Of a stretch of DNA of 62,947 bases, positions 35,352 through 42,363 are shown piece by piece. Under the pieces are notes generated by a model that ran no database searches, was not told where the DNA came from, and saw only the letters and a program-made list of their open reading frames with translations. The DNA comes from Selenomonadaceae bacterium (GTDB taxonomy: Bacteria > Bacillota > Negativicutes > Selenomonadales > Selenomonadaceae). A program made the position numbers and the translations under genes. The stretch spans positions 1 to 62,947 of the forward strand of contig JAFRRH010000037.1 of the NCBI GenBank assembly GCA_017428215.1. Direction: 5' to 3'. How positions within the stretch are numbered: position 1 is the stretch's first letter; the number at the start of each line of letters is the position of its first letter.

Positions 35352-36305
35352 ATGAGTTTATGGAAAAGAATCACGCCCGACGACGAGAAAAAAGCGGAAG
35401 CCGAAGTTCACGCGACTAAGAAAAGCAAAGAGCCGCCGATTGAGTTTTACCCTGAAGAGCCGAAATATTCGTTCGACGAAATAATTTTGCCGCAAGCGGT
35501 CAAGGATAAAATCTTGGACGTTGCCAACTACGCGGAGAACAGCAAGAAAGTTTTTGAGGATTGGGGCTTGCAAGCGGTTTATAAACAGTCCCGCCGAATC
35601 GGAATCAACCTTTACGGCGAACCTGGCACCGGCAAAACTATGGCGGCGCACGCAATCGCTAAACATCTCGGCAGAAAAATCCTTGCCGTCAACTACGCCG
35701 ATATTGAGTCCAAATACGTCGGTGAAACACCAAAAAATATTCGTAAGGCGTTCGAGGCGGCGGCGGCGACTAACAGTATTTTATTTTTCGACGAAGCCGA
35801 CGCAATCCTTAGCAAGCGTGTAACTAACATGTCCAGCGCAACGGACGTTAGCGTTAACCAAACGCGCTCGGTTATGCTCATGGTTATGAACGATTATCAA
35901 GATTTTGTAATTTTCGCGACGAATTTTATTTCCAACTTCGATCCGGCGTTCATGCGCAGAATTTCCACGCACATTGAATTTAAACTTCCCGACCTCGAAT
36001 GCCGTAAAAAAATTTGGCAACATTATATCTTGCCGACCATGCCCAATAACATTAATATTGATGAGCTTGCCGAAAAATACGAGGGGCTTTCCGGCTCCGA
36101 CATTTCCAACGCGGTGTTAATGGCGGCGTTTAAGGCGGCGCGTCAAAATGCTGAAATCGTCGATAAAAGTTTGGTATTTGAGGCGGTTGAAGAAACTTTA
36201 GCCAGCAAGAACGCTAACAAAGGTGTCACCGTTGAAAAGCGCGTCGTCAGCGAAGAATATGTTAAGGAGCAAGTTGCCAAAGGTAAAGGCGTGATTCGGG
36301 AGTGA
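35352..36305 (+). CDS. AAA+ ATPase of cluster B
   Basis: 317 residues, ATG after AAGGAGGAG. Classical AAA domain: Walker A GEPGTGKT (Lys95), Walker B ILFFDEADA (Asp147-Glu148), sensor 1 FATN, and second region of homology with FMRRIS (Arg202-Arg203, arginine fingers); a helical lid follows (LSGSDISNAVLMAAFKAAR). The closest overall type is the FtsH/katanin/Cdc48 group of ring remodelers, without the protease. The last 25 residues carry VVSEEYVKEQVAKGKG, a motif that recurs in two small proteins of the cluster (36682, 37117). Likely disassembles or remodels complexes of these small proteins. Confidence 0.85.
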   Translation: MSLWKRITPDDEKKAEAEVHATKKSKEPPIEFYPEEPKYSFDEIILPQAVKDKILDVANYAENSKKVFEDWGLQAVYKQSRRIGINLYGEPGTGKTMAAHAIAKHLGRKILAVNYADIESKYVGETPKNIRKAFEAAAATNSILFFDEADAILSKRVTNMSSATDVSVNQTRSVMLMVMNDYQDFVIFATNFISNFDPAFMRRISTHIEFKLPDLECRKKIWQHYILPTMPNNINIDELAEKYEGLSGSDISNAVLMAAFKAARQNAEIVDKSLVFEAVEETLASKNANKGVTVEKRVVSEEYVKEQVAKGKGVIRE

Positions 36306-36664
36306 AGGCGACTTTTAATTCTATCCTGAACCGGATTTGCAACGCGCTTTTCGGCGACAGCTGGGATAAAGTTTTGTATTTTATTGAGCGGCTTGACAAT
36401 GCTTTACGCGAGAAATATTCTGAAGCGGGCATTTTGTACTTTTCTATTGTGACGTTGGAAAATAGCGGCGGCGGCGTGGCAACCGTTAATCACAGTCACT
36501 TTTATCAAGAGAACGGCGAGTGGCTCAAAGAAAATGCTAAGCTTGATTTGCCGAAAGACGAGTTACCAAATTATTTGCGCGAAAAACTTGCGGCGGCGTT
36601 CGGCGAAGTCGATATTACTGCTGACGTTGAACGCGAGATTGCGGCGCGAAAATCTACAGAGTAA
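36302..36664 (+). CDS. cluster B small protein with tail module
   Basis: 120 residues from GTG at 36302, overlapping the AAA stop by 4 bases. Residues 1-70 are unrecognised. From about 75 comes the tail module shared in the cluster: FYQENGEWLKEN, then KDELPNYLREKLA, then EVDITADVE. The final EMEMELGMSI of the other members is replaced by REIAARKSTE. No membrane segment is obvious. Probably a subunit or adaptor for the AAA ATPase given the coupled start. Confidence 0.7.
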   Translation: MKATFNSILNRICNALFGDSWDKVLYFIERLDNALREKYSEAGILYFSIVTLENSGGGVATVNHSHFYQENGEWLKENAKLDLPKDELPNYLREKLAAAFGEVDITADVEREIAARKSTE

Positions 36665-36681
36665 AATTTGGAGGTGATAAA

Positions 36682-37104
36682 ATGATTCCAGTGATTATCG
36701 GGGCGGCATTGGCGGCGGGCGCGGGCGTAGGATTTGCACTCGGCAAAAACGATAAACCGAAGAAAGTTGTTGTCAACAATGTCATCCAAAAAGCCGAAGT
36801 CTCGGAGGATTACGTTAAGTGGCAACTCGACCGCGCTGGAAAAGATTTGCGTGAAACTCCTACTCAATCTTCGGAAATGAGATTTGTAAAAGGCAACGAT
36901 TTCAACGAAGACTTTGAGCGGATTGATAATATGCTTTCAAAAGGCTGTGCACTCTACAGCATAAAGAACGAGTTGCAATTAATCGAGCTTCGAGCTAAAA
37001 ATCGACGCGACGTCACGGCAATGAACACCATTGCAGATTATTACGACCAAATCGGCAATTATCAAAAGGCGTGGTATTGTCGTGAAGCGTTGAAGACATT
37101 TTAA
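36682..37104 (+). CDS. cluster B membrane-anchored small protein with helical repeat tail
   Basis: 140 residues, ATG after GGAGGTGAT. MIPVIIGAALAAGAGVGFAL is a hydrophobic N-terminal anchor. Residues 38-58 contain AEVSEDYVKWQLDRAGKDLR, similar to the C-terminus of the AAA ATPase. The last 55 residues (LIELRAKNRRDVTAMNTIAD ... KAWYCREAL) match the C-terminus of the zinc-ribbon GTPase at 39838 (KNRRDAVAMNRVAIYYLKI), a TPR-like helix pair. The protein therefore shares one module with the ATPase and one with the GTPase, which suggests it links them at the membrane. Confidence 0.7.
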   Translation: MIPVIIGAALAAGAGVGFALGKNDKPKKVVVNNVIQKAEVSEDYVKWQLDRAGKDLRETPTQSSEMRFVKGNDFNEDFERIDNMLSKGCALYSIKNELQLIELRAKNRRDVTAMNTIADYYDQIGNYQKAWYCREALKTF

Positions 37105-37116
37105 GAGGGTGATTGA

Positions 37117-37365
37117 ATGATTCCGTTCGTAGCGGGCGTGTTGAGCGGCATGGCGGCACAAAAAATTATCGACGGCGCGGCAGAACAGCCGGTATTTGAA
37201 CCTGTCGAAATGCGCGAAGTCTCCGAAGAACACGTTAAAGAAGTTCTCTCACAGGCGAAAAAAACAATTCGCTTGGAACAAATCCCTGCGCGGGAAGTCA
37301 CAGACGACGAACTCCCGCAATATATTCGTGACAAATTGGCGGCGCGAGCAAACGTCGCTGATTGA
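37117..37365 (+). CDS. cluster B small protein carrying both shared motifs
   Basis: 82 residues, ATG after AGAGGGTGAT. MIPFVAGVLSGMAAQKI is a short N-terminal hydrophobic segment. EVSEEHVKEVLSQAKK (residues 30-45) repeats the ATPase-tail motif; AREVTDDELPQYIRDKLAA (50-70) repeats the second motif of the tail module in the neighbouring proteins. There is no DIT/EMEMEL end. It is in effect a minimal protein built of the cluster's shared motifs. Confidence 0.65.
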   Translation: MIPFVAGVLSGMAAQKIIDGAAEQPVFEPVEMREVSEEHVKEVLSQAKKTIRLEQIPAREVTDDELPQYIRDKLAARANVAD

Positions 37366-37391
37366 TAAAAATTTTTAGGAGTGATTAATTT

Positions 37392-37754
37392 ATGATACCT
37401 GTTTTAGTAGCTGCTGCAGTCGCGGCGGCGGGCGGTGCGGCTTATTACGTCTACAAACATTGGGACGAAGTCAAAGCGTTCTTTTCCGATTTCCTTACGA
37501 ACTTGAAAGCCTCTATTCAAAAAGCTATGCGTGGTATCGCACATGCGGCGGTTATCGTCGGCGAGAAAATCAAGGACGGTATTGCGCAACTCAAGCACAA
37601 GCTCTTCTATAAAGAGGAAGGCAAATGGATGGAAGAAACTACCAAACGCGAAGTCACCGAAGACGAAGTTCCGCCGTATATCCGCGCCAAAATCGCCAAA
37701 CAAGAAGCCGACATTACGCAAGAAATGGAAATGGAGCTTGGCATGTCGATTTAA
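37392..37754 (+). CDS. cluster B membrane protein with EMEMELGMSI tail (copy 1)
   Basis: 120 residues, ATG after AGGAGTGATTAA. N-terminal membrane segment MIPVLVAAAVAAAGGAAYYV, an amphipathic helical middle (VKAFFSDFLTNLKASIQKAM, GIAHAAVIVGEKIKDGI), then the tail: LFYKEEGKWMEE, EDEVPPYIRAKIAKQ, ADITQEMEMELGMSI. From residue 27 on it is nearly the same as the next protein. The middle repeats A-A/V-I-V-G-E-K, a lipid-binding-like helix. Function unknown. Confidence 0.7.
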   Translation: MIPVLVAAAVAAAGGAAYYVYKHWDEVKAFFSDFLTNLKASIQKAMRGIAHAAVIVGEKIKDGIAQLKHKLFYKEEGKWMEETTKREVTEDEVPPYIRAKIAKQEADITQEMEMELGMSI

Positions 37755-37757
37755 TTT
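37662..37757 (+). repeat. 96-bp direct repeat, copy 1
   Basis: Matches 38061-38156 with about two mismatches. It codes for the PEY/YIRAKIAKQ...EMEMELGMSI tail and runs past the stop codon. Recombination between the copies would remove or fuse one gene. Confidence 0.85.
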
Positions 37758-37772
37758 GGCAGGTGATAAATC

Positions 37773-38153
37773 GTGGACAAGGACGGAGTTATTGAGACCG
37801 TCAAGGCGATGATAGCTAATGTACTCATGGCTGTAGGTTTAATTCCGCGCGTCTACCACTGGGAAGAATTTAAAGAATTTCTTGCCAACTTCCTGACGAA
37901 TCTCAAGAAATCCATTGCGGAGAAAATGCGCGGTATTGCAAATGCGGCGGTTATCGTCGGCGAAAAAGTTAGAGAAGGTATCGTGGCAATCAAGCATAGA
38001 CTTTTCTACAAAGAAGACGGCAAATGGATGGAAGAAATTACCACATTTGAAGTTGTCGAAGACGAAGTTCCGGCGTATATCCGCGCCAAAATCGCCAAAC
38101 AAGAAGCTGACATTACGCAAGAAATGGAAATGGAGCTTGGCATGTCGATTTAA
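37773..38153 (+). CDS. cluster B protein with EMEMELGMSI tail (copy 2)
   Basis: 126 residues from GTG at 37773, after GGCAGGTGAT. It lacks the MIPV start; instead DGVIETVKAMIANVLMAVGL gives a moderately hydrophobic helix. From HWEEFKEFLANFLTNLKKSI on it follows copy 1 closely (NAAVIVGEKVREGI, LFYKEDGKWMEE, EDEVPAYIRAKIAKQ, EMEMELGMSI). A recent tandem duplication with selection on the tail, or gene conversion, would explain the almost identical DNA at the end. Confidence 0.7.
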   Translation: MDKDGVIETVKAMIANVLMAVGLIPRVYHWEEFKEFLANFLTNLKKSIAEKMRGIANAAVIVGEKVREGIVAIKHRLFYKEDGKWMEEITTFEVVEDEVPAYIRAKIAKQEADITQEMEMELGMSI

Positions 38154-38156
38154 TTT
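38061..38156 (+). repeat. 96-bp direct repeat, copy 2
   Basis: Partner of 37662-37757, 399 bases downstream, almost identical including the bases after the stop codon. Confidence 0.85.
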
Positions 38157-38173
38157 TTAGGAGATGATAAATC

Positions 38174-38611
38174 GTGGGCAAAGAAGGAATCACGGTCGGC
38201 GAAGCGATTACCGCCGGCAAAGAAGTTTTAATGGAAATGCTTAACGAGTTGATTGAGGAATTTCGCCCGACAATGACGCTTGAAGACCTTCAGCGCGTTT
38301 ACACCAAGACGGTTGACGAGGTTATTTTCAAGGAAGAGGACAAGAGCAATAGCCGTTACGTTGGCGGCGAGTTCAATCTCGATTACGTCAGCGAAAAAGG
38401 CTACACGGTCAGTTATAAGCTTTTCTTCCAAAACGAGCAGAAGAAAATTTTTGAGCTTGAGGCGAAGAGTCGCGAATTGAGCATTTCAAAGTTGTCTGCT
38501 AAAGTTCGTGAACAACTTGCGGCGGAGAAAAATATTAAATTTGAAATTCCTGAACCGAGCCAAAGCGCACGGGATAAACATAATCGCGAAAGTTTTAACC
38601 GCGTGCAGTAA
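38174..38611 (+). CDS. cluster B soluble protein, paralogue of 39083 product
   Basis: 145 residues from GTG at 38174, after AGGAGATGAT. N-terminal helix (ITAGKEVLMEMLNELIEEF), then TLEDLQRVYTKTVDEVIFKE and a beta-rich domain (RYVGGEFNLDYVSEKGYTVS, YKLFFQNEQKKIFELEAK), ending KFEIPEPSQSARDK. The product of 39083 has the same plan. No known family. A soluble partner rather than a membrane protein. Confidence 0.65.
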   Translation: MGKEGITVGEAITAGKEVLMEMLNELIEEFRPTMTLEDLQRVYTKTVDEVIFKEEDKSNSRYVGGEFNLDYVSEKGYTVSYKLFFQNEQKKIFELEAKSRELSISKLSAKVREQLAAEKNIKFEIPEPSQSARDKHNRESFNRVQ

Positions 38612-38631
38612 ATCTGCGCGGAAGTTTTAAT

Positions 38632-38665
38632 GGGGGCGGAGAATTTTCTTCGCTCCCGAATTTTT
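38632..38665 (+). terminator. intrinsic terminator or attenuator inside cluster B
   Basis: GGGGGCGGAG and CTTCGCTCCC pair over 10 positions (two G-U pairs) around a short loop, with five T shortly after. It lies between the genes ending at 38611 and starting at 38682, so it could lower expression of the second half of the cluster. Confidence 0.6.
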
Positions 38666-38681
38666 GAAAGGGGAAATTAAA

Positions 38682-39068
38682 ATGGTACCAGCAGCATGGC
38701 TTATCGGCGCGGGACTTGTCGGAATTTTGGGAGTTGCGGCAGTCGTTTATAATTGGGACGGAATAATGGAGTGGCTTCACGACTTTATACCGCGAATTTC
38801 GCAAATGCTCCGTGCGGCGTCAGTAGAATTTGGTCCAGAGTTCAAAGCGGCGGCAATGATGGTCGGCGGACTTCTCGACAGCGTTCACGCCAAGATTGAG
38901 CATAAACTTTATCATAAAGTCGGGCAAGGCAAATGGCTTGAGGAAACGACGCGGCGCACATTGCCCGAAAGTGAATTGCCACCCGCCATACGCAAAAAAA
39001 TTCGCCGCAATAGTCAAGACGCCGATATTACCGACGAAATGGAAATGGAACTCGGCATGAGCATTTAA
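38682..39068 (+). CDS. cluster B membrane protein with EMEMELGMSI tail (copy 3, diverged)
   Basis: 128 residues from ATG at 38682 with AAAGGGG in front; an in-frame TTG at 38664 is upstream of that site and rejected. N-terminal segment MVPAAWLIGAGLVGILGVAA, a helix (IMEWLHDFIPRISQMLRAAS), a middle AAAMMVGGLLDSVHAKIEHK, then LYHKVGQGKWLEE, ESELPPAIRKKI and ADITDEMEMELGMSI. The sequence in front of the tail has drifted while the last ten residues are the same as copies 1 and 2, so the end is probably a binding element. Confidence 0.7.
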   Translation: MVPAAWLIGAGLVGILGVAAVVYNWDGIMEWLHDFIPRISQMLRAASVEFGPEFKAAAMMVGGLLDSVHAKIEHKLYHKVGQGKWLEETTRRTLPESELPPAIRKKIRRNSQDADITDEMEMELGMSI

Positions 39069-39082
39069 CGGAGGGATAAACT

Positions 39083-39466
39083 TTGTTTAACGAAAAAACT
39101 TTTGAAGCCGTGCAAGATATTTTTCAAGAGGTCGGCAAGCATTTAAATCGCGTCGGATTTTACGTTAGTCTTGAGGAATTGCAAGGCAGGTACGATGACG
39201 CGCTCCAGAAAATTATCCTCGACGAGGAACGGGAAAAAAATTGTCATTATATCAGCGGCGAGTTCAAAGTTTCTGCTATCGACGAAAAAAATTATCAATG
39301 TTCCTACGCGCTGTATTTTGAGGATTCGGACGGAAGTTATCACGTGTTGGAGGCGCAAACTAAGCCACTGGATTTGGATTGCTTAACGGAAGATTTTCGC
39401 GGCGAACTTAAAAAAGGCGTCATGTCATTTGAGATTGCGGAGCCGAAAAGAAATGTTTCCGTGTGA
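39083..39466 (+). CDS. cluster B soluble protein, paralogue of 38174 product
   Basis: 127 residues from TTG at 39083, after GGAGGGATAA. FNEKTFEAVQDIFQEVGKHL, then SLEELQGRYDDALQKIILDE and a beta domain (CHYISGEFKVSAIDEKNYQC, SYALYFEDSDGSYHVLEA) ending SFEIAEPKRN. The order and the I-S/G-GEF and FEI-x-EP motifs are those of the gene at 38174. Each copy directly follows an EMEMELGMSI-tailed protein, so a duplicated two-gene unit is likely. Confidence 0.65.
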   Translation: MFNEKTFEAVQDIFQEVGKHLNRVGFYVSLEELQGRYDDALQKIILDEEREKNCHYISGEFKVSAIDEKNYQCSYALYFEDSDGSYHVLEAQTKPLDLDCLTEDFRGELKKGVMSFEIAEPKRNVSV

Positions 39467-39713
39467 ACGTTGCGGCTGTTGCTGTCGGAGAGTTGGCGCA
39501 GTTTTTTTTGCGCGGCATATGGCTAAACCCGACGGCGTTTGTAAATATTTGGACGAGGCAACGAACCTTTGCACGATTTACGAGGAGCGTCCGATATTTT
39601 GTCGCGTCGATGAACTTTACGAAAAAAATTTGTCGGACAAGATGAGCCGCGCAGATTTTTACCGTATCAACAAGGAAGTTTGCAAAAAGTTTCAAGCGGA
39701 ATTGCGGAGGTAA
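39453..39713 (+). CDS. YkgJ-like Cys-cluster (zinc/iron chelating) protein
   Basis: 86 residues from ATG at 39453, overlapping the previous gene by 14 bases; a longer frame from 39429 is possible. It starts MFPCERCGCCCRRVG, the CxxCGxCC signature of PF03692, and then has DGVCKYLDEATNLCTIYEERPIFC, the remaining Cys ligands. Proteins of this family bind a metal, possibly an Fe-S cluster; biochemical role unknown, often linked to modification of other proteins. A metal or redox protein inside a membrane-remodelling type cluster is notable. Confidence 0.75.
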   Translation: MFPCERCGCCCRRVGAVFFARHMAKPDGVCKYLDEATNLCTIYEERPIFCRVDELYEKNLSDKMSRADFYRINKEVCKKFQAELRR

Positions 39714-39718
39714 TTAAA

Positions 39719-39820
39719 ATGTTGAATATGATTTTGCGTACCATTATTGAAATTGTTTTGGCGATATGCGGCACGATTATTTACGCTATCGGCTCCATTA
39801 TCAGTTCCATTTTTAGTTGA
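39719..39820 (+). CDS. 33-residue single-span membrane peptide
   Basis: ATG at 39719 with GGAGG nine bases before it. The peptide MLNMILRTIIEIVLAICGTI plus a further 13 mostly hydrophobic residues (IYAIGSIISSIFS) is one membrane segment with a central Cys and Gly. It lies in the 124-base gap between the Cys-cluster gene and the zinc-ribbon GTPase and would escape usual gene calling. Could be a small regulator or effector. Confidence 0.55.
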   Translation: MLNMILRTIIEIVLAICGTIIYAIGSIISSIFS

Positions 39821-39837
39821 CTTAGGAGGTTGAGTGC

Positions 39838-42357
39838 ATGCTGAAATTTTGTCCTTACTGCGGCGCGGAAATTCTTCGTCAAGACGTAAAGTTTTGTATG
39901 AGTTGCGGTAAATCTTTGGCGGAATTTATGAATATATCGACGAAGCCTGAACCGCCCGCGCAGAAGCAAATGCCAAATGTTTCTGCGAAAAAATCTGCGC
40001 CCGTTCGCAAGCCGAGTGATACCACAATCGAGCGGGAGCTTACCAAATGTCGCGAATCAGCCGAAGAAGGCTATAGACTTGCCGCCGAAAATTACAACAA
40101 AATTAAAGATACGCTGGTTGAAGCGGCGCATAAACTTAACGCCGCTGACACCGAGCAAAATCAATTCACGCGCATTAAAAATACTGAACTTGTCGATACG
40201 CAAAAGGGCGAGCTTAAAAAATTAACAGACAGCGTTAAGCGGATTCGTGACGATTTAAAAAAGTTGCATGAACGCTCAAAAGATTTTTCAATCGTGGTTT
40301 ACGGGCGTACAATGGCGGGCAAGTCAACGCTTATGGAAATTTTGACGCACGGCAACGGCGAATCAATCGGAAAGGGCGCGTCGCGAACAACTCTTGATGT
40401 GCGCGATTATTTTTGGAACGGACTAAAAATTACAGACGTTCCAGGCATTTCCGCATTCGGCGGAGCAAAAGACGAGCAACTTGCTTTGGAGGCGGCTAAA
40501 GCGGCGGATTTAATTTTATTCCTGTTAAGCGACGACGCACCGCAAGCCGACGAGGCAGAAAAACTTGCTCAACTGAAAAGTTTAGGCAAACCGATTCTCG
40601 GCGTCATCAATGTCAAAATGGCGTTTAACATTTCGCGCAGAAATTTGGCGTTGAGAAATTTGCAACGGAAATTGGAAGAGACGGAAAAAATTAACGCGAT
40701 TATCCAGCAGTTCAAAGAGCACGATAAAAGTTATAACCAAGACTGGAGCGGGATAAAATTTGTCACGACGCATTTGCTCGCCGCCTATCAAGCGCACCCG
40801 TGCAGAGGTAACGACGCTGAAATTTTCGCGGCAAGTCAATTCGCTGAAGTCGAAGATTTTATTCTGGACAAAGTGCGCGACGACGGCAGATTCTTGCGGA
40901 TAAAAAATTTTGCCGACAGGATTTCCGTCCCCATGAGCAATATCATTGTAAAAATTTACGAACACAGCGGCGGCGCATTGCTTGAAAGTCAAATTTGGCT
41001 CGAAAAGCGTTATCAAATTATGAACTGGCGTGAAGATTTCTTGCAACGTTCGCAAAAGAAAATGGACGGGCTTTATGATGAACTCTCGGAGATTTTGAAC
41101 AACGAGATTTATAATTTTGCCGCCCGTCACTACGAAGACGAAAAAATTAACCAGACGTGGCCGGCGCATATTAAAAGTTTGGGCTTCGATACGCGCTATC
41201 AAAATCTTTTACAGGAAATGGCTGGCGAATGTGAACGCAAGCGCAAGGAACTTAGCGACGAATTGACGCAAGAGTTATCGTTTACATTTAGCGGCAATAC
41301 AAAGACTAATATTGAGTTGGAAGGCACGACGGCTTGGGGCGAATATGGTTCTGCGCTACTTGGCGGCTTAGGCGGCGTCGGCGGTTTCTTTGCGGCGCGA
41401 GCAATCGGCGTTGCTTTCCCGCCAATCGGAATTGCACTTGCCGCCGTCAGTCTTTTGGGTTGGATTTTTTCCGACAGCAAGGAAGAAAAAATTCGCAAGG
41501 CTAAAGCAAAGCTCCGCAAAGATTTAACCGCTCCTAGTTTTGAAATGCTTGATAAAATGCACAGCCAAATTATTGATATTTTCAACAAAGAAATTTTGGA
41601 TAAGGGCGTCGACGAATTTGCGGACTTGCTTGGCGATTATGCTCACATGTTGGCGCGGCTCGGTCAATCGCAAACTTTCATGTCGGCAACTTTGTTTGAT
41701 AAATTTAGCGACCTCAACGCAAAACTTTTGGAAGAGGCGATTGCTTACAAAGGCGCGGGCTTTATATCTTCCGTCGATGAAATTGCGCGTGTGCCCGGCG
41801 AAACTATGGTTGCCTTCGCTGATCATTCAAATTTGAATACGGTTGAGCTTTCCAATCTTTTAGGAGAAAAAATTTTGGTCATGCAGGCGGCAGAAAATGT
41901 TTCTGACACCGTTAAAAATATTTTGAACAGCGACTTTGAAGTTGATGTTTATCCGCTTGACTATGACACCGACGACAAAGAGGCTGAACGCGCCGTTGCT
42001 GTCTTCCCGCAGAAAAAAGTTAACGCGACGACATTTAAAATTGCGCAACAAATCGCGGGCGTTCCAATTATTACTAATGCTCCCGCGCCTAAGCCTGTAA
42101 AAAAATCTGCGCCAACCGAACCTGAATTTGTTCCGAGCGGCAACTTGAGTGCGGACTTTGTAGAGATTGAACATATGATTGCAAGTCCCCGACATAGTTT
42201 TGGAAGTGTCAAGCGAGCTTTAGAAAAATTAGAGGCAGAGGTTAAAAATCGTCGTGACGCCGTAGCAATGAATAGAGTTGCCATTTACTATTTAAAAATT
42301 CACGAACAAAGAGCCTCCGACCGTTGCTTTGAATTGGCTAAAAGATTAGCGAGGTGA
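39838..42357 (+). CDS. zinc-ribbon dynamin-like GTPase
   Basis: 839 residues, ATG after AGGAGGTTGAG. Residues 5-23 form a zinc ribbon (CPYCGAE ... KFCMSCGK; Cys5, 8, 20, 23). A coiled coil (65-145) leads to the GTPase: G1 GRTMAGKST (Gly155-Thr164, Lys162), G3 DVPG (Asp200), and at the G4 place INVKM (Asn258) rather than NKxD, so base recognition is altered. Two adjacent hydrophobic segments at about 500-545 (SALLGGLGGVGGFFAAR; FPPIGIALAAVSLLGWIF) form a membrane hairpin like that of mitofusin/BDLP-type dynamins. The C-terminal 60 residues (KNRRDAVAMNRVAIYY) match the protein at 36682. Confidence 0.85.
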   Translation: MLKFCPYCGAEILRQDVKFCMSCGKSLAEFMNISTKPEPPAQKQMPNVSAKKSAPVRKPSDTTIERELTKCRESAEEGYRLAAENYNKIKDTLVEAAHKLNAADTEQNQFTRIKNTELVDTQKGELKKLTDSVKRIRDDLKKLHERSKDFSIVVYGRTMAGKSTLMEILTHGNGESIGKGASRTTLDVRDYFWNGLKITDVPGISAFGGAKDEQLALEAAKAADLILFLLSDDAPQADEAEKLAQLKSLGKPILGVINVKMAFNISRRNLALRNLQRKLEETEKINAIIQQFKEHDKSYNQDWSGIKFVTTHLLAAYQAHPCRGNDAEIFAASQFAEVEDFILDKVRDDGRFLRIKNFADRISVPMSNIIVKIYEHSGGALLESQIWLEKRYQIMNWREDFLQRSQKKMDGLYDELSEILNNEIYNFAARHYEDEKINQTWPAHIKSLGFDTRYQNLLQEMAGECERKRKELSDELTQELSFTFSGNTKTNIELEGTTAWGEYGSALLGGLGGVGGFFAARAIGVAFPPIGIALAAVSLLGWIFSDSKEEKIRKAKAKLRKDLTAPSFEMLDKMHSQIIDIFNKEILDKGVDEFADLLGDYAHMLARLGQSQTFMSATLFDKFSDLNAKLLEEAIAYKGAGFISSVDEIARVPGETMVAFADHSNLNTVELSNLLGEKILVMQAAENVSDTVKNILNSDFEVDVYPLDYDTDDKEAERAVAVFPQKKVNATTFKIAQQIAGVPIITNAPAPKPVKKSAPTEPEFVPSGNLSADFVEIEHMIASPRHSFGSVKRALEKLEAEVKNRRDAVAMNRVAIYYLKIHEQRASDRCFELAKRLAR

Positions 42358-42363
42358 ATTTTT

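Noticed and set aside
37662..38156. Repeats as a CRISPR array
   Set aside because: Only two long copies, both coding and in frame, with no regular spacers.
40582..41202. 206-residue minus-strand open frame
   Set aside because: Antisense to the zinc-ribbon GTPase; no ribosome site and no recognisable domain.
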